Below, one piece after another: positions 1 to 6,552 of a stretch of 6,552 nt of DNA. Source of the stretch: Deinococcus sp. (GTDB lineage Bacteria > Deinococcota > Deinococci > Deinococcales > Deinococcaceae); contig JAQBPF010000436.1 in the NCBI GenBank assembly GCA_028287665.1, positions 1 to 6,552 on the forward strand. The letters are read 5' to 3'. The position numbers were made by a program, and so were the translations under genes. The first letter of the stretch is position 1. The number at the start of each line of letters is the position of its first letter. The notes beneath the pieces were generated by a model. The model did not search any database, had not been told where the DNA came from, and saw only the letters and a list, made by a program, of their open reading frames with translations.

Positions 1-300
1 GAGGCCCGTACAGATTGACCTGCTGCCCACTTCAACAGAGTGGATCAGATTCCCGTGACGATAGTGTCAGAGTAAAAGTAGATTTGACCACCGTCAAACC
101 CTGAAACAGCAGTGATCTGACCCATTCTTTCTTGGGCCAAGGGTGACCAGAACCCAGCCAGAGAAGGAGCCGCGTCTTCAGGTTTCCTGCTTGTCATCCC
201 CCATTTACGTTGTCCACGATCTGACCTGCTGGGGTTCATTCCTTCCCCCATTCAGGGGCTAGACCTGACGAAGCGTTGCCGATGGGCGTCACAAGACTGT
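1..300. other. Intergenic segment of lower GC with no supported gene
   Basis: This segment, with the leader that follows it, is about 51% GC by hand count over positions 1-420, against about 60-68% in sampled lines of the coding regions. The longest open frame, on the minus strand at 251-45, would encode 68 residues that I do not recognise and lacks a well-spaced ribosome binding site. On the plus strand, one frame is open from position 2 to a TGA at 56-58 and could be the tail of a gene entering from the left, but 18 residues are too few to judge. The clearest structure is a set of short GATCTGACC-like motifs, listed separately. A small hairpin can form at 246-258 (CCCC/GGGG with a 5-base loop). 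The region may be decayed mobile or repeat DNA; that is inference from composition and motif repetition only. Confidence 0.5.
13..269. repeat. Dispersed short direct repeat, GATCTGACC-like
   Basis: Copies in the same orientation occur at 13-20 (GATTGACC, one base deleted), 81-89 (GATTTGACC), 114-122 (GATCTGACC) and 218-226 (GATCTGACC). A looser relative, AGACCTGAC, lies at 261-269, and TCTGACC recurs at 421-427. The first and fourth copies extend further: 13-25 and 218-231 match over GAT(C)TGACCTGCTG with a single one-base gap. Spacings between copies are irregular (68, 33 and 104 bases), so this is neither a tandem array nor a CRISPR. Motifs of this kind, read on the minus strand as GGTCAGATC, could be remnants of REP-like or MITE-like elements, but chance and ordinary drift are not excluded. 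Confidence 0.3.
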
Positions 301-307
301 GTGAGTA

Positions 308-335
308 TTGAAAATAGAATGCTATCGATTACACA
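308..335 (+). promoter_or_regulatory. Possible weak sigma-70-type promoter for the DUF11 gene
   Basis: TTGAAA at 308-313 matches the -35 consensus at five of six positions. It is followed 16 bases later by TACACA at 330-335, a poor -10 match. A better -10-like hexamer, TAGAAT at 315-320, has no convincing -35 at the right distance. The local dip in GC (26 of 60 bases in line 301-360) suits a promoter, and transcription from here would give a leader of about 100 bases. I looked for the palindromic radiation/desiccation response motif known from Deinococcus and did not see it. The assignment is tentative. Confidence 0.22.
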
Positions 336-431
336 GGCGCGCCTAACCTAGTGGTGTCCACCCCTCGAAGAGTGCTTCCATTCTCTCTTCTTCGCCAACC
401 GCCAAATCAAACTTCTCATTTCTGACCTTCT

Positions 432-435
432 GGAG
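432..435 (+). promoter_or_regulatory. Ribosome binding site GGAG that decides the TTG start
   Basis: GGAG lies six bases upstream of the TTG at 442-444. This spacing supports TTG as the true start over the in-frame ATG codons at 487 and 490, which would remove half of the signal peptide and have no comparable purine-rich element in front. Confidence 0.65.
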
Positions 436-441
436 TTTACC

Positions 442-528
442 TTGAACTTTTTCTTCCCAGTAGTACGCCAGTTGTATTGCTTGTTGATGATGTGCAGCTT
501 ACTCGTTGCCTTTTCCGCCGCCCAGGCC
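442..528 (+). other. Signal peptide of the DUF11 protein (residues 1-29)
   Basis: The segment reads MNFFFPVVRQ followed by a leucine- and methionine-rich core, ending Ala27-Gln28-Ala29 before Glu30, which fits the signal peptidase I A-x-A rule. Cys13 and Cys18 lie inside the hydrophobic core and do not form a lipobox. The n-region has a single Arg, fewer positive charges than usual. Export by Sec is inferred. Confidence 0.8.
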
Positions 529-3500
529 GAGGGCAGCAAAGAACTCAATAACAGCGGCGGCAGCCGGGTCTATCTGGAGTGGAATCCAACGGCCTTCCTG
601 GGCGGAAATCTGGCGCGGCGTACCCGAATCCTGGTGTACGTTCAGGCAGGCGAAACCATCAACCTCGGCTCCAGCGTCAGCAGCAGCACCGATAGCAAAG
701 ACATCGTGTATACCAGCCCATCCGGGGCACAGGCAGGCGTGTGCGATGTGTTGGCCACCGGCGCTGGCCTGATCAATACGCTGGCCAAGGAACGTGCCGG
801 GCCGCTGCCCAACGTGGGCGGCTATACACCCTGTGTGGTCACGGCCACCGAAACAGGCGTGTACGCCATCGAATTTCACAGCGGCGGCACGGGCGATCCT
901 ACGCCCCAGGCGGCCACCACCGAAATTACGGCAGTCAATCAGGCCGCCAGCGTCGCGGCCTGGGATGTCACGGTTCGCAGCGGGGCCGTCACCTTTACCG
1001 GGCGGGCCTTTACACCCTATCTGGCCGTCAATATGGGCAGCAACGGGCAATCTCTGAGCAGCAACGTGTACGTGCAGACGCGGGACGGCTATCAGTACCG
1101 GGTGGATTTCAACGGCGTAGACCCCTACGGCTTTATTCTGGTCGCCAACCGCACTGGATTTGCCCTGAACAACAAAACCACCTTTCAGTCGTTGCAGTTG
1201 GCCGGCAACGGCGCAACCATTCCGGCTGGCTACACGGTCGGCAACGAAAATGTTCTCGACCTGAATTCCTTTCACAAGATCTATTTCAACCCGCCCAATT
1301 CGAGTCTGCCCACAACGGCGGCGGCGCCCGGCGGCAGCATCTGGCTTCACCCTGTGACCACCTTGCCCAGCGATATCAACAGTGTGACGTTTACGGGGCA
1401 AGACGGCACTCCAGGCCAATTTGCACCCGGCACAGGCGGCACCTTCTCCTACAATGCCCTCGGCACAGGCACGGTGCAGTTCGCACTCGACCTCAACAAC
1501 GACGGCATTTACGGCAACGCCAATGACCGGGTGCTGTTCGGAACGGCAGACCTCGGCACGAACACCCTGATCTGGGACGGCAAAGATGGACAGGGCCTCG
1601 CGGCCGCCACCTCCGCCACCATCCGTGTGCGCGCCGAACTCGCGGCGGGCGACGTGCATTTCCCCTATATGGACGCGGAAACCAACCTGAGCGGCGTGAT
1701 CATCGAGCGCCTGACCTTTCCAGATGCCAACACGTACACCGTGTACTGGGACGACACGCCCCTGGCTCCTGTGGCGGCAGGCAGCAGCACCCCCAGTCTG
1801 GGAACACAGGGCACCAGCAGCGTCAGCGGAGCGCACCGCTATCCCACAGGCTACGGTGATAACCGCGGCATCGATACCTGGGCCCTGTATCCGTCCGGAC
1901 GCCCTCTCTATCAGAATCTGGCCACCCCCGGCATAGCCGATGTCTCTGTGACCAAAACGCATAGTCCTGCGGTGCTGACCCTGGGCCAACCCCTGACCTA
2001 CACCATCACGGTGACCAACACTTCAACCCTGGCACGGGCCAACGGCGTCAGCGTGACCGACGCCGTGCCCGCCGCCATTACAGGCACCACCTGGACCTGT
2101 ACGGGCACAGGCGGGGCCAGTTGCGGGGCCAGCAGTGGCAGCGGCAACACCATCAATGCCACCGTGAATCTACCGCCCACCACCAGCGTCACGTTCACCG
2201 TTTCGGGCACGCTCAGCAGCACCTATGCCAGCAGCACCCTCAGCAACACCGCCAATGCCACCCGCGGCGCAGACACCACCGATCCCAACATGAGCAACAA
2301 CAGCTCCACCGACCTGGCCTCCGTTGACGTGGCCGATGTGGGCGTCGTCAAAACTGGCTTTACGGCCGCCGCTCCCCTGACCAACGTGACCTATACGCTG
2401 GTTTTTACCAACAACGGCCCAGCCAGCGCCACCATCACCCCCAAAGACACCTTCAACAACTCTACGTTTGTGAGTGCCAGCGACAGTGGCTCGGTCAGCG
2501 GCAACGTGGTCACCTGGCCCGCCGTCACCCTGACCAACGGCCAGAGCGTGACCCGCACCGTGGTACTGAGGGTCAGTGGAACAGCGGGCAGCAGTGCCAA
2601 CACCGCCTCCTTCGTGAGCACCAAGGCCGATCTGGTGGCCGGGAACAATACCAGCACGGTCGCCACCAACGTACAGCTCAACAGCGGCCCAGATCTGGTC
2701 GTTCAAAAGAGTGGACCCGCATTGATCCGGGGCCAGGACAGCGTGTTTACCCTGGTGCCCCGCAACATCGGATCACAGGCCACCACAGGAACGATCACGG
2801 TGGTCGATACCCTGCCCACCGGCCTGACCTACCGCGACGCCACTGGAACAGGCTGGACCTGTACCGGCACGGTGGGCGGCCAGACCGTGACCTGCACCCG
2901 CACCCTCACGCTGGCTGCCGGAGCCACGGCCCCCACCATTTCGGTGACGGCCAACACAGCCCAGGACGCCGCCGACTCGCTGACCAACACGGCCACGATC
3001 TCGGGCGGTGGAGATTCGGCGGCGGGCAACAACAGCAGTAGCGTGACCTTGCCCGTCAGCAACCTGGCAGATGTTCAGGTCACCAAGACGCCCGCCGCCA
3101 ACAGACTGGCCAGGACTGACCTGATCTACACCCTCGCCGTCAAAAACAACGGGCCGACCAATGCAGCCAACGTGGTGGTCAGCGACCCCCTGCCCGTCAA
3201 CGTGACCTATGTCAGCTCGAGCGACAGTGGGGTCTACGCCGCCGCCAGCCGCACAGTGACCTGGCCGGGCTTTGTGCTGAGCAGCGGAACGACAGTCAAC
3301 CGCACAGTGACCGTCACCCTGCCTCTGGAGGGCACAGTGCTCAATACGGCCACTGTCAGCACCACTACGCCCGAAAGCACGGCGGCCAACAACAGCAGTT
3401 CCTCCAGCATCACGGTGACTCCGGTGGCCAACCTGGAAATTCAGAAAGACGGTCCGGCCAATTACGGTCCGCTGGCCAACCTCACCTATAGCCTGCGGGT

Positions 3501-4938
3501 GGCCAACTTCGGCCCCAGTTCTGCCGGAACGGTGACCGTCAGCGATACGCTGCCCGCAGGAGTGACCTATGTCGGCAATACGGGCGGTGGCGTGTACAAC
3601 GCAGCAACCCGTACCGTCACCTGGACGGCGGCCAGTCTCGCGGTGACGGGGCCAGACAGCAATCTGACCTACACCGTCACAGTGACCACGCCTGCCAGCG
3701 GCCTCCTCAGCAACACCGCCACGGTCAGCAGCGTGACCAACGATTCCACAGCGGGCAACAACTCCAGCACCGTCAGCACCACGATTACGCCCGTGGCCGA
3801 CCTTCAGGTCAGCAAAAGCGGCCCCGTGACCGTGCTGCCCAATGGCGACATCACCTATACCCTCAGCGTGCTGAATCTGGGGCCGAGCACCGCCACCGCA
3901 GTCAGCGTGACAGACCTGTTGCCCGCTGGAGCCACCCGGCAAAACGTGGGCGGCGGCACCTATGCGGCGGGCGTGGGCGGCGGCACCATTACCTGGACCC
4001 TCCCCACGCTGGCCAGCGGAACGACCCAGAACTATACGGTGGTGCTGCGTGCGCCTGATACGGCGGCCACGCTGGTCAATGCGGCCCGCGCCACCAGCGC
4101 CGTCTCTGATCCTGAGACCACCAACAACGACGGCACCAACCCCGCAGCGCAGGCCATCACCACCATCAACGTCAATACCGACCTCCAGATCACCAAAACT
4201 GCGCCTGCAACCGTTCGCGGCGGCGCGCCCCTGAGTTACACCATCACGGTGACCAATGCTGGCCCCGCCGACGCCAACGGCGCAGCCCTCAGGGATGCAG
4301 CCATCACGGGCTTTGCGTCCACCAGCATCACCTGCACTCCCAGCGGCAGCGCCACCTGCCCGTCCGGCCTGAGTGTCACCACGTTGCAGGCGGGAACCGT
4401 TGTGCCCACCCTTCCGGCACTGGGCAAACTGATCATCACGCTCAGCGGCACGGCAGCCAGAAGCGGTCAGATCGTGAACACAGCCACGGCCAATGTGCCC
4501 AGCACGCGCACCGACCCCACGACTGTCGGCGGCACCAATTCGGCCTCCGCCACCACCGACACCATCAATCTGACCCTCAGCAAGAGCGTGCAGAACCTGA
4601 CCACGGGCGGCGGCGTGAGCACCCTGAGCACCGGCAAACCGGGCGACACGCTGGAGTACTGCATCACCTATGTCAATTCGGGCAGCGCCTCTCTGCCCAA
4701 CCTGACCCTCACCGACACACTGCCCGCCACCACCCAGGTCGTGCCCACCTCCGCCTACATTCCCGGCAGCAACATCCGTTTTGTCAGGACACCCGCGCTG
4801 CCCATCCCCGATCCGCTCAATCCCAGCAACGCAGCGGGCGATGATGCAGGCACCCTGACGACCGCCCTCACCTACCTGGTAGGCACGGCGGCCAGCGGTG
4901 AAACCGGGAAGGTCTGTTTCCGCGCAAATGTGAAATAG
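442..4938 (+). CDS. Large secreted DUF11-repeat surface protein
   Basis: The product has 1498 residues and probably acts outside the cell. Residues 1-29 form a signal peptide: Arg9, a hydrophobic stretch at 11-24 and an AQA cleavage site before Glu30, with no lipobox. Residues 30-498 are a head that is not DUF11. DUF11 domains (about 110-130 residues, Ig-like beta sandwiches) begin near 499, 631, 750, 876, 996, 1119 and 1246, each opening with a (A/P/T)-(D/N)-L/V-x-V/I-x-K signature, then a Y-T-(I/L)-x-V-x-N strand and a D-x-(L/V)-P turn. A divergent eighth runs from about 1376 to the end. The mature chain has exactly ten cysteines in five local pairs. There is no LPXTG motif, C-terminal membrane helix or obvious anchor, so retention would need another mechanism. 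DUF11 proteins are generally cell-surface or envelope proteins; the binding partner and role are unknown. The TTG start is set by the GGAG at 432-435, and a terminator follows the stop by about 20 bases. Confidence 0.93.
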   Translation: MNFFFPVVRQLYCLLMMCSLLVAFSAAQAEGSKELNNSGGSRVYLEWNPTAFLGGNLARRTRILVYVQAGETINLGSSVSSSTDSKDIVYTSPSGAQAGVCDVLATGAGLINTLAKERAGPLPNVGGYTPCVVTATETGVYAIEFHSGGTGDPTPQAATTEITAVNQAASVAAWDVTVRSGAVTFTGRAFTPYLAVNMGSNGQSLSSNVYVQTRDGYQYRVDFNGVDPYGFILVANRTGFALNNKTTFQSLQLAGNGATIPAGYTVGNENVLDLNSFHKIYFNPPNSSLPTTAAAPGGSIWLHPVTTLPSDINSVTFTGQDGTPGQFAPGTGGTFSYNALGTGTVQFALDLNNDGIYGNANDRVLFGTADLGTNTLIWDGKDGQGLAAATSATIRVRAELAAGDVHFPYMDAETNLSGVIIERLTFPDANTYTVYWDDTPLAPVAAGSSTPSLGTQGTSSVSGAHRYPTGYGDNRGIDTWALYPSGRPLYQNLATPGIADVSVTKTHSPAVLTLGQPLTYTITVTNTSTLARANGVSVTDAVPAAITGTTWTCTGTGGASCGASSGSGNTINATVNLPPTTSVTFTVSGTLSSTYASSTLSNTANATRGADTTDPNMSNNSSTDLASVDVADVGVVKTGFTAAAPLTNVTYTLVFTNNGPASATITPKDTFNNSTFVSASDSGSVSGNVVTWPAVTLTNGQSVTRTVVLRVSGTAGSSANTASFVSTKADLVAGNNTSTVATNVQLNSGPDLVVQKSGPALIRGQDSVFTLVPRNIGSQATTGTITVVDTLPTGLTYRDATGTGWTCTGTVGGQTVTCTRTLTLAAGATAPTISVTANTAQDAADSLTNTATISGGGDSAAGNNSSSVTLPVSNLADVQVTKTPAANRLARTDLIYTLAVKNNGPTNAANVVVSDPLPVNVTYVSSSDSGVYAAASRTVTWPGFVLSSGTTVNRTVTVTLPLEGTVLNTATVSTTTPESTAANNSSSSSITVTPVANLEIQKDGPANYGPLANLTYSLRVANFGPSSAGTVTVSDTLPAGVTYVGNTGGGVYNAATRTVTWTAASLAVTGPDSNLTYTVTVTTPASGLLSNTATVSSVTNDSTAGNNSSTVSTTITPVADLQVSKSGPVTVLPNGDITYTLSVLNLGPSTATAVSVTDLLPAGATRQNVGGGTYAAGVGGGTITWTLPTLASGTTQNYTVVLRAPDTAATLVNAARATSAVSDPETTNNDGTNPAAQAITTINVNTDLQITKTAPATVRGGAPLSYTITVTNAGPADANGAALRDAAITGFASTSITCTPSGSATCPSGLSVTTLQAGTVVPTLPALGKLIITLSGTAARSGQIVNTATANVPSTRTDPTTVGGTNSASATTDTINLTLSKSVQNLTTGGGVSTLSTGKPGDTLEYCITYVNSGSASLPNLTLTDTLPATTQVVPTSAYIPGSNIRFVRTPALPIPDPLNPSNAAGDDAGTLTTALTYLVGTAASGETGKVCFRANVK
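529..1935 (+). other. Head region of the DUF11 protein (residues 30-498)
   Basis: This part of the protein lacks the DUF11 signature. Residues 44-75 (VYLEWNP, then RRTRILVYVQAGETINLG) and 93-143 look like a beta-rich domain containing the pair Cys101/Cys131. Residues 350-362 (D-L-N-N-D-G-I-Y-G-N-A-N-D) resemble a calcium-binding loop, with Asp350, Asn352, Asp354 and Asp362 as possible ligands. WDGKDGQG at 378-385 resembles the WDG turn of FlgD-type Ig-like modules. Residues 402-423 (GDVHFPYMDAETN onward to GVIIERL) complete that module. I do not recognise a catalytic motif. A role as the functional, exposed head on a DUF11 stalk is inference. Confidence 0.5.
1936..4935 (+). other. DUF11 tandem domain array (residues 499-1498)
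   Basis: Seven recognisable domains begin at about residues 499, 631, 750, 876, 996, 1119 and 1246, with a divergent terminal unit from about 1376. Two kinds can be told apart. Domains 1, 3 and 7 have a (W/I)TCT loop with a second cysteine 8-11 residues later (553/561, 807/818, 1298/1306). Domains 2, 4, 5 and 6 have no cysteine and carry a V/I-T-W-(P/T) strand instead. The linkers are mostly rich in Asn, Ser and Thr (for example NNSSST near 619-624 and NNSSSSS near 983-989). Repetition is clear in the protein but mostly blurred in the DNA, so the array is old rather than freshly expanded. Confidence 0.85.
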
Positions 4939-4958
4939 ACGGCGCGAGTTCAGACAGA

Positions 4959-4997
4959 AGAGGGGGCAGACATCTCGCGTCTGCCCCCTCTCTTTTT
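4959..4997 (+). terminator. Rho-independent terminator after the DUF11 gene
   Basis: A 13-bp perfect stem pairs 4959-4971 with 4979-4991 around a 7-base loop, with a run of five G-C pairs in the middle. A T-rich tail (C then TTTTT at 4993-4997) follows on the plus strand. The hairpin begins about 20 bases after the TAG stop. On the minus strand the same hairpin is followed only by TCTGTCTG but is preceded by an A-rich stretch, so it may also partly stop transcripts arriving from the amylosucrase operon. Confidence 0.9.
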
Positions 4998-5005
4998 GCC
5001 GCTCT

Positions 5006-5037
5006 TTTGCCCCTGCGCTGGTTTGCCCCTGCTCTGG
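5006..5037. repeat. Two-copy 16-bp tandem repeat
   Basis: TTTGCCCCTGCGCTGG at 5006-5021 is followed directly by TTTGCCCCTGCTCTGG at 5022-5037, differing at one base. The pair sits between the stop of the small gene (5040) and the terminator hairpin, so it lies in the 3' untranslated part of the minus-strand transcript. It looks like a simple slippage duplication. Confidence 0.85.
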
Positions 5038-5039
5038 CC

Positions 5040-5260
5040 TCAGCCCTTCTTCTGGCCTGCCGCGCCCCGGTTGCCGGGCGCGTTCTTCACAGCCTGAAGC
5101 AGTTTGCCGATGGCGCGGGCCACGTTCGCGGCTTCCTCACGCACCTGTGGGTCGCGGCTCAGGTCGGCCAGTTTTTGGGCGGCGCTGCGGGCAGCATTCA
5201 GCAGGGACTCGGTGGGGATTTTGATGCGGGCCTTGCCGGGGGGCACACCGCCAGCGCCAC

Positions 5261-5264
<4 letters not shown>
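5040..5264 (-). CDS. Small basic helical protein of unknown function, coupled to amylosucrase
   Basis: This is a 74-residue protein with no signal peptide and no membrane segment. I do not recognise the family. It has a Gly/Pro-rich start (residues 1-10), a short basic strand-like piece KARIKI (11-16), a probable amphipathic helical stretch at about 18-62 interrupted near Pro39, and a Gly/Lys-rich tail (63-74). It carries 13 Lys/Arg against 5 Asp/Glu, so it is strongly basic and could bind nucleic acid or an acidic partner. The ATG overlaps the amylosucrase TGA (ATGA at 5264-5261), and an AGGA element (5274-5271) lies six bases upstream inside the end of the amylosucrase gene. That arrangement supports both the start and translational coupling. 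No cysteine is present. Any part in glucan or sucrose metabolism is suggested by position only. Confidence 0.72.

Positions 5265-6552
<1,288 letters not shown>

Noticed and set aside
2..58. Plus-strand frame open from the left edge to TGA, possible tail of an upstream gene
   Set aside because: Eighteen residues (RPVQIDLLPTSTEWIRFP) are too few to judge, and another frame (3-104) is open for longer.
45..251. Minus-strand open frame of 68 codons at the left edge
   Set aside because: There is no recognisable family and no well-spaced ribosome binding site (a GAAGGA abuts the internal ATG at 239-237 directly), and it lies in motif-bearing low-GC DNA. It could be a relic but cannot be supported as a gene.
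335..344. Perfect 10-bp palindrome AGGCGCGCCT as an operator
   Set aside because: It is short and GC-only in its core, a kind of palindrome that is common by chance in high-GC DNA; there is no second copy or regulator nearby.
1..441. CRISPR array, tRNA or riboswitch in the left region
   Set aside because: The repeats are too short and irregularly spaced for CRISPR, and I found no cloverleaf or known riboswitch signature.
499..1989. Minus-strand open frame of 496 codons under the DUF11 gene
   Set aside because: It is a shadow of the high-GC plus-strand gene, rich in Gly, Arg, Ala and His without recognisable domains, and the plus strand has a signal peptide, ribosome binding site and clear DUF11 signatures.
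2773..3942. Minus-strand open frame of 389 codons under the DUF11 array
   Set aside because: It is the antisense reading of Thr/Val/Ser/Asn-rich repeats, with low-complexity Gly/Arg/His/Val composition and no domain that I recognise.

Overview
The window looks like chromosomal DNA from a high-GC bacterium, most plausibly Deinococcus or a close relative. The evidence is the pairing of a very large secreted DUF11-repeat protein with an amylosucrase (a family well known from Deinococcus and Neisseria), plus GC of about 60-68% in the coding lines I counted. The genus is an inference; no rRNA or other marker gene is present.

Layout. Positions 1-441 hold no gene I can support. GC there is about 51% by hand count, there are several short copies of a GATCTGACC-like motif, and the last part is the leader of the next gene. 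Positions 442-4938 (+) are one complete gene: a 1498-residue secreted protein with a signal peptide, a head of about 470 residues that is not DUF11, and a string of seven DUF11 domains plus a divergent eighth. A strong intrinsic terminator follows at 4959-4997. On the opposite strand, converging on that terminator, lie the 3' part of an amylosucrase gene (6552-5261, running off the right edge) and a 74-residue basic helical protein (5264-5040). The start codon of the small gene overlaps the amylosucrase stop in an ATGA, so the two are almost certainly co-transcribed and probably translationally coupled.

How the parts relate. The two transcription units are convergent and show no obvious functional link. 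The left one makes a cell-surface or secreted protein of unknown role. The right one makes a sucrose-using alpha-glucan synthase and a small partner of unknown function. Nothing here amounts to a clearly new system. The points most worth a second look are the cysteine pattern that divides the DUF11 domains into two classes, the pentapeptide tail on the amylosucrase with its 15-bp DNA repeat, the coupled small basic protein, and the motif-bearing low-GC segment at the left edge.
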